A stretch of DNA of 57,573 nucleotides from an uncultured Bacteroidales bacterium (GTDB taxonomy: Bacteria; Bacteroidota; Bacteroidia; Bacteroidales; Paludibacteraceae), in the NCBI GenBank assembly GCA_902799705.1, contig CADCBP010000027.1, forward strand, positions 1 through 57,573, in the 5' to 3' direction. Shown here in pieces: positions 48,370-56,937 of this stretch (its first letter is position 1; every line of letters starts with the position of its first letter). A program made the translations under genes and the position numbers. Under the pieces are notes generated by a model that was not told the origin of the DNA, ran no database searches, and was given only the letters and a program-made list of their open reading frames with translations.

Positions 48370-49395
48370 CTATTCTCCAGCGATTTTCTCAGCGATTGTG
48401 TTTATCGCTACAAACTGGTAGCGCTGGCTTTCGTGCGGGATATTGCCCACCTTAGCCGTCACCGCCTCCTCAATATCCGGGCGCTCCAGTACCTCTTTGT
48501 CCGGTTGGATAAGTAGCAATTTCCCAGCCGCACAAGCCTCAAAATATACCCCCTGTGGTTTGAAGAACTGGTAATGCGGACTATCCGGCTCAGGAAACCC
48601 CTCTGTTAGCAGGATAATCAGCGGGTATCCGGCTTCTCTCAATGCGCGGCTGATCTGTTTTTCGCCTTCTGAGATGGCTCCGCTGATATATACTGTCCCG
48701 TTAGCTGCCCCTTTCAGGCACTCCTCACATTTGGCGTCTATCTCTGTTTGCGTCAATCTTCGTGAGCATTGGAGTACTTCGCGTTGCGGATATTCCGCAA
48801 GGAAAATATTCCCCATCGCTACGCAAGACATGTGCCCGAAACGGATGTTCTGCCGTATGCGGAAGAGGTCCGGTCTGGCTCGTTTCATTGCTAATCGCCG
48901 CGGGTTGTCTTGTATGTATCGCGCCATATGTGCGAGTTGTCCTTGGTGCATTAATATTCGGTCGTGATACTCCTTTCCGAATATCGGACGCTTTTGTGTC
49001 CTGTTCAGGCGGGTATTTCCGCCATCCTCTAACGGAATACCGTCAATAGCTGAACACCGCTCCATGCATTGGAGCTTGAACCAACTGATGTAGTAGCCCA
49101 GTGGATGCGGAAGTTTTTTATGAACGCGTAGCAAGACATGGATATGGTTGGGCATTACTATGTATCTGTATATCTGTATGGCGCTTGCGTCTTTGTAAGT
49201 AGGGATGCGTTTTATTTCTTCGCTCACCACCTTTCCATACGCAGAAAGGACTATCCTCTCTTCGACCAACTCTCCTAACAATGGCTCCCGATCTTCCGTA
49301 TTCATGGTTAGCAGGTATATAGTAGGTTCACTATAATCTTTCCATGTCGCACGGTAGGTGTGTCCGTTCTTGCTATTTTGCTCTTTGTTTGTCAT
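48370..49395 (-). CDS. REP-associated tyrosine transposase (RAYT, Y1/HUH family)
   Basis: The 341-residue protein has the Y1 HUH motif IVMPNHIHVLLR (His84, His86) and the catalytic-Tyr helix MARYIQDNPRRLAM (Tyr160). After residue 190 an added Rossmann-like domain follows (GTVYISGAISEGEKQISRAL, REAGYPLIILLTEGF). RAYTs act on REP hairpins; here matching GCGG-TATT-CCGC type palindromes flank the gene and two lie within it (49008-49023 and near 48784-48800). It sits between the broken ends of fic-like and rhuM genes. Confidence 0.9.
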   Translation of the reverse strand: MTNKEQNSKNGHTYRATWKDYSEPTIYLLTMNTEDREPLLGELVEERIVLSAYGKVVSEEIKRIPTYKDASAIQIYRYIVMPNHIHVLLRVHKKLPHPLGYYISWFKLQCMERCSAIDGIPLEDGGNTRLNRTQKRPIFGKEYHDRILMHQGQLAHMARYIQDNPRRLAMKRARPDLFRIRQNIRFGHMSCVAMGNIFLAEYPQREVLQCSRRLTQTEIDAKCEECLKGAANGTVYISGAISEGEKQISRALREAGYPLIILLTEGFPEPDSPHYQFFKPQGVYFEACAAGKLLLIQPDKEVLERPDIEEAVTAKVGNIPHESQRYQFVAINTIAEKIAGE

Positions 49396-49409
49396 TGTGT
49401 TTTAGCGCT

Positions 49410-49643
49410 GTCCTGCTTAGGCGGGTATTCCCGCCGTTTCTTTGTCCTGTCTCCTGCTGTATTCTGTTTTGTGTCCTGTCTCCTGCTGTATTCCGTTTTT
49501 GTGTCCTGTCCGCGCGGTATTCTGTTTTGTGTCCTGTCTCCTGCTGTATTCTGTTTTGTGTCCTGTCTCCTGCTGTATTCTGTTTTGTGTCCTGTCTCCT
49601 GCTGTATTCTGTTTTGTGTCCTGTCCCCGCGGTATTCCGCGGG
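49410..49643. repeat. REP array (29-nt units)
   Basis: Unit starts (TCCTGT) at 49410, 49445, 49474, 49504, 49532, 49561, 49590 and 49619. Ends are complete palindromes (GGCGGG-TATT-CCCGCC at 49420-49435; CCCGCGG-TATT-CCGCGGG at 49626-49643). Most inner units are decayed (TCTCCTGCTGTATTCTG), with one nearer full form at 49504. Every copy shares the TTTTGTGTCCTGT prefix. There are no unique spacers, so it is not a CRISPR array. Confidence 0.85.
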
Positions 49644-49696
49644 CATACTACTTTTCCATTCGATCCCCCTATGTCATTATGCGGACAGGGCATGGT

Positions 49697-50049
49697 TAAT
49701 CGTTTTGTCGCCCATTGACGGAAGCGCGTAGCTATTACCGAACGGACACGATAGCCGATGGAGATAATCATATCAAGTTATAAAAAGGTATCTCCCGTGA
49801 CACCATTCTACTACCTTCTCGCTGAACTTGTCGGAAATTCCGACAGGTTGCCTCTATTGTCAATTCTTCTTCCTCATAAATGTGTTGAATATGTTCCACC
49901 ACATTCGTGCGGGATGTCTGAAAGAGTTCAGCCATCTGTTGCTGTGTGAGCCAGATAGTTTCATTCTCCATGCGCACATCAATGTGCGTCAAACCATCTT
50001 CGCTTTGGTAGATCAGTATGTTTCCGTTGTCCGGTTTGTTCTCATTCAT
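49697..50049 (-). pseudogene. RhuM-family protein, frameshifted 5' fragment
   Basis: The first 93 codons (ILIYQSEDGLTHIDVRMENE, TIWLTQQQMAELFQTSRTNV) match the N-terminus of RhuM/virulence-type proteins, ending IPFYNLI-stop. One base further on, the other frame continues with MIISIGYRVRSVIATRFRQW and ATKRL, the next conserved segment, so a single G was lost near 49774. Downstream the gene breaks off at the REP array. Confidence 0.8.
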
Positions 50050-50130
50050 ATATTGATAAATGTGTTGTTTTGTTCATTTACGTTTTTTGTGTTAATAGAT
50101 TCGTGTTTTTATATACCCCTCCATATATAA

Positions 50131-50184
50131 GTCAAAAAAGTGCCCAAATCTATCACCTTAAAAGCAACTTTTTTTCATTTTTTT
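50131..50184 (+). repeat. Direct repeat / stem-loop, copy B
   Basis: AAAAAAGT and ACTTTTTT can pair around AAATCTATCACCTTAAAAGC; closely similar to 47973-48026. It lies just downstream of the lipoprotein gene's stop. Confidence 0.65.
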
Positions 50185-50199
50185 TGTTTCGTGCGGGTG

Positions 50200-50562
50200 T
50201 TAGAGTCCTAAACTCTTCATAAAGTATGCGCGCGCAGCATCATCCCAGTGACTTTGCCACTGGATATAATCTTTGCGAGTGGCATCCGTTTGAATACTAT
50301 CTACCGGTACAATGATTAACTTTTCTTTCTTGCCGCTTTTCCAAGTGGTATATAGATAACCTTGCATTGGTTCATCTGTTATATTTAGACGAATACTATC
50401 AATGGTAATATCATCCAAGAAAGGTAGTGCCTGCAATAGTAATGGCAGTCTGTCTTTTTCGCCTTGAATTACAGCTGCTTCTGCTTGCTCTACGGTTAAC
50501 TTGTTGTTGCAAGCAGGTAATATTATCATCACCGCAGCTAAAAGGAAAAAGAATTTTTTCAT
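50200..50562 (-). CDS. Hypothetical lipoprotein
   Basis: The 120-residue protein has a lipoprotein signal with lipobox LPAC (FFFLLAAVMIILPACNNKLT). The mature part is about 100 residues without recognised domain (QALPFLDDITIDSIRLNITD). AT-rich codons like its neighbours. It may belong to the accessory lipoprotein set carried next to the defence operon. Confidence 0.75.
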   Translation of the reverse strand: MKKFFFLLAAVMIILPACNNKLTVEQAEAAVIQGEKDRLPLLLQALPFLDDITIDSIRLNITDEPMQGYLYTTWKSGKKEKLIIVPVDSIQTDATRKDYIQWQSHWDDAARAYFMKSLGL

Positions 50563-50635
50563 GTGAATATTGTTTATTGTGTTTTTATATGTTTTTTATC
50601 ATCCCTCCAAGAGAACACTATGTAGATGTGCATAG

Positions 50636-51037
50636 CTATTTTAGAATCATATACACCAAATTGCCGTCTCTGGTGACAAGGAAAGCATGATTTGTCATAA
50701 CGAGCCATGATGACTCTTTTCTGGCTTCGTCATTGCCGAATCCATTTCCAATTAACCATTTTTTTATCTCTTCCTCGCTCCATCGATGTTTTCCTTCACT
50801 TGTGAGATTAGGGCTAATCAGTTCCCATTGTGTATTTGTTATCTCCATTCTTTTATAATATCCGTCTTCAAGAGTTGTATTAAAATGATTCTGAAAATCA
50901 GAATATGTTTCTGTTTCCGTCCAAACGGTGTATTTATCATCACTACATGACTGAAAACAAACGGTCATGAGTACCGCTGTTAAAAGGATAAAGAATTTTT
51001 TCTCTGCCGCAAGGGCGCGATAAATGAGATTTTTCAT
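50636..51037 (-). CDS. Hypothetical lipoprotein
   Basis: The 133-residue protein has a signal peptide with lipobox FQSC (FFILLTAVLMTVCFQSCSDD). The mature part is Trp-rich (TQWELISPNLTSEGKHRWSE, EEIKKWLIGNGFG). It starts 12 bp after the stop of the operon's last gene, so it could be co-transcribed with the GHKL operon. No family recognised. Confidence 0.75.
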   Translation of the reverse strand: MKNLIYRALAAEKKFFILLTAVLMTVCFQSCSDDKYTVWTETETYSDFQNHFNTTLEDGYYKRMEITNTQWELISPNLTSEGKHRWSEEEIKKWLIGNGFGNDEARKESSWLVMTNHAFLVTRDGNLVYMILK

Positions 51038-51049
51038 AATTGCGTGATT

Positions 51050-51796
51050 TTAGATATTCCATATTTCATGATTGTGGCGGACATTTTCTCTGTCTACAGC
51101 CAGTTCAATTGCTCTACGTTTTTTATTTAATTCGTTATAGAAGAATTCTTTATCCATATATGGCAACTCCTTAGTAGTCCCAAGACGGCTGAAATATAGA
51201 GATACATACGTTGCTCGAGCTTCTTCATGACCTTTAAATAATTCTTTATTGTCAGTCATAAAACCAAGAACACCTTGTAGCGCTTCCCTACATTTACCTA
51301 TACGGTAAGTAAAGAAAGTTCGAGTTCTGAAAGTTTGATTCTGGAATAATGTTCTTGTTAGTTCGTATTTATCTTCTCTATCCTCATCCACAGTTAAATA
51401 TACAGCCCACCATAAACCGGATAATGTTCCGCTTTCTCCATTATCAAACCATTGTTTTTTCATACGTTCTTCTGTTGAATTAGCAGAGACTTTCCAGCGT
51501 TTCTGAACGTAACTAAATAGTTCGTTGTGAGCTAAATATACCCAAAGTGAAGCCTGAGACGCAACAAGGGGAGTAAGATTCGGATATGCTTCATAAAGTG
51601 CAACAGCAGACTCAAAGTCATGCTTACTATCAGGAATCATTTTTTCTATTAATGCACTTGCATTATTGTATACATCTTTCAGTGGTAAAACCTGCGGGTT
51701 TTCTGCGATAAATTTATCCTGAAGGTATGCTTCCTTTACAAAATTGTCACTTAAATAGTTGACATACTTGGTTTTATAAATCTTTTGCAGTTCCAT
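51050..51796 (-). CDS. DUF6339-like protein, last gene of the GHKL operon
   Basis: The 248-residue soluble protein contains YEAYPNLTPLVASQASLWVY followed by LAHNELFSYVQKRW, which I associate with DUF6339-type proteins from defence neighbourhoods (from memory, not searched). The middle is helical (FNQN-type: LFQNQTFRTRTFFTYRIGKC). No nuclease motif is evident. It starts 2 bp after the stop of the 296-residue gene, so the two are translated from one message. Role in the system unknown. Confidence 0.7.
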   Translation of the reverse strand: MELQKIYKTKYVNYLSDNFVKEAYLQDKFIAENPQVLPLKDVYNNASALIEKMIPDSKHDFESAVALYEAYPNLTPLVASQASLWVYLAHNELFSYVQKRWKVSANSTEERMKKQWFDNGESGTLSGLWWAVYLTVDEDREDKYELTRTLFQNQTFRTRTFFTYRIGKCREALQGVLGFMTDNKELFKGHEEARATYVSLYFSRLGTTKELPYMDKEFFYNELNKKRRAIELAVDRENVRHNHEIWNI

Positions 51797-51798
51797 AA

Positions 51799-52689
51799 TT
51801 ATTGCTCTGAATTAGGTTCTGATTGGGTATTACTCATTTTTAGTCTTTGATGAAGAACGATGAGGGAATCAAATAGTCTTGGATAAGGATTTTGAAGAAG
51901 ACCATCGGCAATGTCAATAGCATCTTCAGGGCGTAATCTGAAGGTCTTGTGTGATTTTTCATTCAAACCTTCAATTCTTCGTTTGAGGGCATCTGCCCAG
52001 GTTTTATCATCGTCTCGTTCTTTATTATAATTAGTAATAATCCTTATCAAAGCATCATGTAGAATAGATGAAATTATAATTTCTTTAAAATCTCGGTCCG
52101 GTTTGATAGTGTTTTCGTACTGCTCATACATTCTTCGTGGTAACTGTATATAAACAGCTTCATTTTTGCCAAAATCAATACTTAAATCTTGTACATCTGC
52201 GCCTATCACCTTTACGAAAGAACCTAATGCAAACATTTTTTCATTCTCAATTTTTGCATTAAACCAAGCAGAAGGAAATGCAACAAGAATATTGCCTCTC
52301 TCTAAATCAAATGATAAACCGGCAAAGTCATCGTTAAAACCGATATTTGTGTATCGAATATCTTGTGTAAGGACTACATAAAACTCTAAATCTACATGGC
52401 CATTAACAACTTTACGCCCTAATCGAAAGTCGAATATAGGTTCAGATGATGTGTACCGTTGTCGAAGTAGTGTGTTTTTACAATACACTTCGCAGAGGTA
52501 TTCCGCTTTCCCCTCCTTGATTAGTTTGGTAATATCTTGATTGCGCTGATTTAATTCAATATGAAAAATATAGTCATTCTCATCTCTTTCAGGAACTGGA
52601 AAAACAACGGCATCGCTCGTCAGTAATGGATATACTGCATCGTAATTCCCAAGAACAGGGTATGGTAATAATTTATCTTTTGTCTTCAT
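51799..52689 (-). CDS. Unknown protein of the GHKL operon
   Basis: The 296-residue soluble protein begins LLPYPVLGNYDAVYPLL and has a beta-rich N-terminal half (FDFRLGRKVVNGHVDLEFYV) and a helical C-terminal half (IIISSILHDALIRIITNYNK). I do not recognise the family and see no Walker or clear nuclease motif; KVVNGHVDLEFYV is acidic but lacks a PD-(D/E)XK spacing I would accept. Its start overlaps the ATPase stop by 17 bp, showing translational coupling, so it probably binds the ATPase. Confidence 0.7.
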   Translation of the reverse strand: MKTKDKLLPYPVLGNYDAVYPLLTSDAVVFPVPERDENDYIFHIELNQRNQDITKLIKEGKAEYLCEVYCKNTLLRQRYTSSEPIFDFRLGRKVVNGHVDLEFYVVLTQDIRYTNIGFNDDFAGLSFDLERGNILVAFPSAWFNAKIENEKMFALGSFVKVIGADVQDLSIDFGKNEAVYIQLPRRMYEQYENTIKPDRDFKEIIISSILHDALIRIITNYNKERDDDKTWADALKRRIEGLNEKSHKTFRLRPEDAIDIADGLLQNPYPRLFDSLIVLHQRLKMSNTQSEPNSEQ

Positions 52690-54664
52690 ATGCCTTTAAT
52701 GATAATGAGTGTAAAAGATTGTCCTCAAATTTTACCTTTAACAACACCTTTTGACCTTTGGTAAATGAAAGGTCTGTTATTTTATTTTCATGTGGTGTCC
52801 CAATAGAGACAGATTCGATAAATATTATATCCTTATCCTTGTCTTCATCACCCTTGACCATTATTTCAACTGTAGCGTTCTCACAGTCTTCCGACGGAGT
52901 TAGGCTGATAAAATGATAAATTGTGCCGTTTTCTTTCTGAAAATAAGGACGATATTTTACATGTATATTTTTTACAAAATGTCCTTGAATACCATCTTCG
53001 TTTTCTGCAAATCTGTTTTCGTTAGTGGGATTTGGAGGTGGAATTGGACCGGGATTTGGAATATGTGGGGTGTCTGAACGCCCGCCTTGTAAATCTCCTT
53101 CTTCATCAATGGAAGCTGTTGTGATTTTGTCAACACTGACATATCCATGTTGTTCCGTTTTCTTTTTGCCGAAAGCGATATCATCAAACAATGTAGTTTG
53201 GGAAGAACTTTCTTCTTTTTGCAGTTCGCCATTAGTTTTACCAACTATGGTTTCCATGTCTGAATCTTCCAACTCGTCATACGCAACATCCATATATAAA
53301 AACTCTTCTGCACCCGCGATATCTGATTTCCCGGCATTAGCTCCGCCAAAAATTTTAACTAAATTTTCTTCAATAAATTTGTTCATCTGTTGAATAGATC
53401 TTCGAGCACTAAGTCGTTCCTTCTCATCTTCACATTCGCTTGAGTTCCATTTTGTATGAGTTGCATCTTCCGAATTTCGCAAATTAATATTTCCAATTTC
53501 GCCATCACATACAAAGACTCCATAGAAGCCATAATTTGATTGCTTTTCTTTTTTTATGAGCATTCTTGTCTCACGCATGAATTGGATATAATTATCTCCT
53601 TGTTTATCTTTAGATATATAGAGACTTACTTCTCCTAAATCTGGTAGCGTGTCGGTGATTAGTAAATGCTTTTTGTCGCCAGCAAAAGCAACCGCTTCAA
53701 TATAAGGGCGAGGGTCTATAGAGCCACTCGTCATATATAACTCTGGGTTTCCGTATATTTTGTCGGCGAGAGCTAAAATATCATCCCCCTTTATCTCTGT
53801 ATCACCAATTTGAACTATTAATTTGTTTTGCAAAATAGATAACCAGAAGTTGTCCAGTACTGCTTTTTCAATAGCCCTTAGGCTGCGCTCTTTTTCTCTT
53901 GCATCGCCACTTACCCCCATTGCAAATACAGAGGTTCCATAATTAGAACGTCTAAAAGGTTCCGGTATAAGCTCATACGCGGTTGTTGGCTCCTCATCCG
54001 GCTTTAAACAGAAATAACCGGTAGATTGATATTTGGTTTCTTCGTCTTTTCCTAGTGAAGTACACAGTTCGCTTATTCCTTCAAACAGGACCTGATCGCT
54101 TTCTGCGCATTTGGACGACACAAATAGTGTGTTTAATTTAGAAATCTTGTAAAAAACAATCTTTCCGACACCATGCGAACCGGCACTTGTTTTTGAGGAT
54201 TTTGAAGAATTTCCCTCGCTGTGAGCAAATGAATAGAAACGAGTGTCAGATTGTTTGCTCTTTACGGATGTATAATCCATGCCTCTGGTGTTTTCATCAG
54301 AAACTTCCAGATAATATAAAATACCGTTTTCTTTAATCTCGCGCAGAGCTTCTTTGACATTTTTGAGATTTTTATAACTCCTGGTCGAAGGATTAGAATA
54401 CATTCTCATTCCGCCATCAACCCATTCTTCCAATTTATAAAAGGCATCATCCGGTCGTAGTGTGATTTCTCCAAATCTAAAAGTAACTTTAACAGGAATA
54501 GTTTTGTTTATAGCAACATCTAGAGAATTTTGGATGGATTCTCTTACTAAATGAGCATAATCTTTTAGAAATAATTTTTCTGCGACATCCCCGGCATTAT
54601 CTTTTCCGCCAAGTTGTTTAGAGAAATTCCAAGTGTGATTTCCGAAAATATAGGAATTGTCCAT
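52673..54664 (-). CDS. GHKL ATPase of the prokaryotic MORC/MutL-like type
   Basis: The 663-residue protein carries the Bergerat ATP fold: N-box LVRESIQNSLDVA (Glu42, Asn46), motif II VSDENTRGMD (Asp123, Gly128) and motif III TSAGSHGVGK (160-168). A second, S5-like part follows (YIQFMRETRMLIKKEKQSNY, GEIGNINLRNSEDATHTKW). After a Pro-rich linker (IPNPGPIPPPNPTNE, about 535-550) comes a C-terminal beta domain of 110 residues. Such ATPases are known from R-M-associated operons and are related to eukaryotic MORC. ATP-driven dimer clamping on DNA is the expected action. AT-rich, probably acquired. Confidence 0.85.
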   Translation of the reverse strand: MDNSYIFGNHTWNFSKQLGGKDNAGDVAEKLFLKDYAHLVRESIQNSLDVAINKTIPVKVTFRFGEITLRPDDAFYKLEEWVDGGMRMYSNPSTRSYKNLKNVKEALREIKENGILYYLEVSDENTRGMDYTSVKSKQSDTRFYSFAHSEGNSSKSSKTSAGSHGVGKIVFYKISKLNTLFVSSKCAESDQVLFEGISELCTSLGKDEETKYQSTGYFCLKPDEEPTTAYELIPEPFRRSNYGTSVFAMGVSGDAREKERSLRAIEKAVLDNFWLSILQNKLIVQIGDTEIKGDDILALADKIYGNPELYMTSGSIDPRPYIEAVAFAGDKKHLLITDTLPDLGEVSLYISKDKQGDNYIQFMRETRMLIKKEKQSNYGFYGVFVCDGEIGNINLRNSEDATHTKWNSSECEDEKERLSARRSIQQMNKFIEENLVKIFGGANAGKSDIAGAEEFLYMDVAYDELEDSDMETIVGKTNGELQKEESSSQTTLFDDIAFGKKKTEQHGYVSVDKITTASIDEEGDLQGGRSDTPHIPNPGPIPPPNPTNENRFAENEDGIQGHFVKNIHVKYRPYFQKENGTIYHFISLTPSEDCENATVEIMVKGDEDKDKDIIFIESVSIGTPHENKITDLSFTKGQKVLLKVKFEDNLLHSLSLKAYEDKR

Positions 54665-54671
54665 GGCGTTT

Positions 54672-54905
54672 TTATTTAAAGGTGAATCCTTTTTTGTCGA
54701 CTTTATTTAACTCGCTGATGTAAGCAGCTTGTGCTTCTTTAACGGCTTTTGAAATTTCAGAGAACATTTGATTCACGTCAGATGCTGTGTACTCATAATT
54801 ATTCCGGTTAGAACAATTTTTCAGTAACTGTAAGGTATCCAGTACTTTCTGTACTCGCGCACCTGCTACTTTCTCAAATCTTTGTCGTTTTTCCGTCTTT
54901 TCCAT
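54672..54905 (-). CDS. Small helical protein, first gene of the GHKL operon
   Basis: The 77-residue protein is helical and charged (RQRFEKVAGARVQKVLDTLQ, then NYEYTASDVNQMFSEISKAV). It has a dedicated promoter at 54940-54971 and lies 7 bp before the ATPase gene. Small proteins of this appearance recur at the head of defence operons; a regulator or ATPase adaptor is possible, unproven. Confidence 0.7.
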   Translation of the reverse strand: MEKTEKRQRFEKVAGARVQKVLDTLQLLKNCSNRNNYEYTASDVNQMFSEISKAVKEAQAAYISELNKVDKKGFTFK

Positions 54906-54939
54906 ACACTATAAAATTAAAATATTCAAAATTCTGCTG

Positions 54940-54971
54940 CAAAATTATACAAAATTTTTCAAACAACCAAA
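54940..54971 (-). promoter_or_regulatory. Promoter of the GHKL operon
   Basis: On the minus strand TTTG (54968-54971), 20 nt, TAATTTTG (54940-54947). It separates the operon from dcm, 150 bp upstream. Confidence 0.75.
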
Positions 54972-55054
54972 TTTTTTAGTAAAATATTTTAATTTTATGC
55001 GAATATTTTACAAAAACGCACTACATTTTCAAAATATAGTGCGATATGTGGCGA

Positions 55055-56410
55055 TTATAGTAGATTTTCATGTTCAATGCCTGCGTAGTCTAACAAAGTG
55101 CTCGCAACTTCTTTGACTGCCGGTATTGCTACAGAATTTCCAAATTGCTTGTATGCCGGTGATTTACCTACGCATATTTCAAAATAATTAGGAAAGCCTT
55201 GCATGCGCGCGCATTCTTCTTTAGTCAATACGCGTATGTGCTCATGATTTAATTCTCCACGCGGGTCTTTTACTTCATTTACAAAGGGATTATTGTCATC
55301 ACGAACCAAGTTCCTCTCCAGTCCCATTCCTCCCACCATTAAAGTATGACCGAAATCGTTATCTTCAATAATGCGGTATCCATATCCTCTACCTTGATTT
55401 CGCTGTGCTTCTTTATGCCGGACTAATGTCTGCCAATATCGTTCTGACATGTAGTACTCGGTACCGACTCTCAGTTGTTCGCGAATAGCTCCAAAATGCA
55501 CGTCCGGAATATCCTCCCCATTTGGATATATATAGCCGGGGGCCTCATCTCTAAAGCCGACTATAAATACTCTATCTCTATTCTGCGGAACTCCGAAATT
55601 TTTGGCGTTAATTATTTGAGGTTCTGGAACATAATAGTGTAATTCTTCTCTTAGTATATGCAGAATTGTGTCTATTGTTTTTTCTTCTAATTTATTACCT
55701 TCCTCATCTCTATTATGAATAGATAAAAGTCCCGGTACATTTTCAAGGAATATCACGTGTGGATGCTTCTCTGCAATAATTTGTTGGAGATCAAAGAAGA
55801 GAGTTCCTTTTGTCTTGTCAGAAAAGCCTCTGCGTAAACCCGCCAGAGAGAATGGTTGGCACGGAAACCCTGCGCATAACACATCTATTCCTTCCGGAAT
55901 ACGGTCTTTGTTTATTTGCAACTTGATGTCTCCAAATGGCATAACACCATGGTTCATGCCATAACTTTTTTGAGCACTGGAGTCAAATTCAGACGCATAT
56001 ACACATCTTCCACCCAATTGCTCTAATGCAATTCTAAAGCCGCCGATACCTGCAAACAAATCAACAAAAGTAAATGCATGATTGTTTCTGAAGTGTTGGT
56101 ATACCGGTGCTTCAAAAATAGCAGCAAAAAGATTTTCCGCTGCCTCTTGGTCTACCGGAGCATCCGGAGCCAATTCTGTATGTGTAGCTCTGTAATATTC
56201 GGTCATCAATCGTAGAGCCTCTGCTTCCAGTTGCTGACCGGCAGGAATATCTTTGTTTTGCAGATAATGCGTAATAATCGCCATATCTGCATTTTGATTA
56301 TATCCTTTTGTCTCTTGTCGTTGACGCTTTAACCATTGGCGCATCGGAGCAATCAATCTGCCTCCGAATATTTCTCCACGCGTCAATCTTTCAATATTAT
56401 ATGTTGGCAT
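55055..56410 (-). CDS. dcm: DNA (cytosine-5) methyltransferase
   Basis: The 451-residue protein has all main 5mC-MTase motifs: FVDLFAGIGGFRIALEQLGG (I), the catalytic Cys184 in CAGFPCQPFSLAGLRRGF (IV), FLENVPG (VI), PQNRDRVFIVGF (VIII) and AYKQFGNSVAIPAVKEVAS (X). A target-recognition region lies between VIII and IX. The first 110 residues form an extra N-terminal region (TRGEIFGGRLIAPMRQWLKR). It overlaps vsr by 14 bp. It should methylate cytosine in a short site; the site cannot be read from sequence. Confidence 0.95.
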   Translation of the reverse strand: MPTYNIERLTRGEIFGGRLIAPMRQWLKRQRQETKGYNQNADMAIITHYLQNKDIPAGQQLEAEALRLMTEYYRATHTELAPDAPVDQEAAENLFAAIFEAPVYQHFRNNHAFTFVDLFAGIGGFRIALEQLGGRCVYASEFDSSAQKSYGMNHGVMPFGDIKLQINKDRIPEGIDVLCAGFPCQPFSLAGLRRGFSDKTKGTLFFDLQQIIAEKHPHVIFLENVPGLLSIHNRDEEGNKLEEKTIDTILHILREELHYYVPEPQIINAKNFGVPQNRDRVFIVGFRDEAPGYIYPNGEDIPDVHFGAIREQLRVGTEYYMSERYWQTLVRHKEAQRNQGRGYGYRIIEDNDFGHTLMVGGMGLERNLVRDDNNPFVNEVKDPRGELNHEHIRVLTKEECARMQGFPNYFEICVGKSPAYKQFGNSVAIPAVKEVASTLLDYAGIEHENLL

Positions 56411-56810
56411 ATATTTTTTTTACTTGTTCAACACATTCAGCAGTGTGTTTTTTGATGTCTGTCTCCCAGAATCTTAGCACTCTCCACCCATGTGCTGTCA
56501 AATATTCATTTACTTCGTTATCTCGTTTGATGTTTCTTTCTATCTTCGGAATCCAAAATTCCCGATGGGACTTAAACTCTGCCTGTTGTTTTTCCCAGTC
56601 TTTTCCGTGCCACATTTCCCCGTCACAAAAGATTGCTATTTTCTTTCCTTTATGTGAGAAGTCGGGATGTCCGAAAACTGTTTTATCGTTTTTCCTATAT
56701 CGAATTCCCGCAGCCCATAGTGCTTTAGCAAACAGAACTTCAATCTTTGTTCCTTTTGCTTTTACGGCAACCATGTTTTTATGTCGTTGTTCGGGAGTGA
56801 GTTTGTCCAT
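56397..56810 (-). CDS. vsr: Very short patch repair endonuclease
   Basis: The 137-residue protein starts at MDKLTPEQRHKNMVAVKAKG; a longer frame upstream is rejected as it crosses a palindromic intergenic element. Vsr motifs: TKIEVLFAKALWAAGIRYRK, FGHPDFSHKGKKIAIFCDGE with Asp50, and FWIPKIERNIKRDNEVNEYL. It nicks T:G mismatches arising from deaminated 5mC, or in restriction-type loci may act as the cleaving subunit. It precedes dcm with overlap, so they are co-expressed. Confidence 0.93.
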   Translation of the reverse strand: MDKLTPEQRHKNMVAVKAKGTKIEVLFAKALWAAGIRYRKNDKTVFGHPDFSHKGKKIAIFCDGEMWHGKDWEKQQAEFKSHREFWIPKIERNIKRDNEVNEYLTAHGWRVLRFWETDIKKHTAECVEQVKKIYANI

Positions 56811-56823
56811 ATTATAAATGAAA

Positions 56824-56884
56824 GGCAACGCTATGCAGCGTCCAAAGGCAGACCAATGCCCATCGCTGCATAGTATTTGTTGCC
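56824..56884. other. Long inverted repeat upstream of vsr
   Basis: Left arm GGCAACGCTATGCAGCG (56824-56840) pairs with CGCTGCATAGTATTTGTTGCC (56864-56884), with a 4-nt bulge; the loop holds a small GGCA/TGCC hairpin. It lies between the 88-residue gene and vsr and could be a terminator/attenuator, an operator or a small RNA. Confidence 0.65.
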
Positions 56885-56937
56885 TATGTGTTCGTTCCGC
56901 TTCATATTGGTCTTTTATGGATTGTCGGCGGTTGTTA

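Noticed and set aside
49410-49643. Possible CRISPR array of 29-nt repeats
   Set aside because: Units follow each other directly without unique spacers, no cas gene is near, and they are decayed REP palindromes beside a RAYT.
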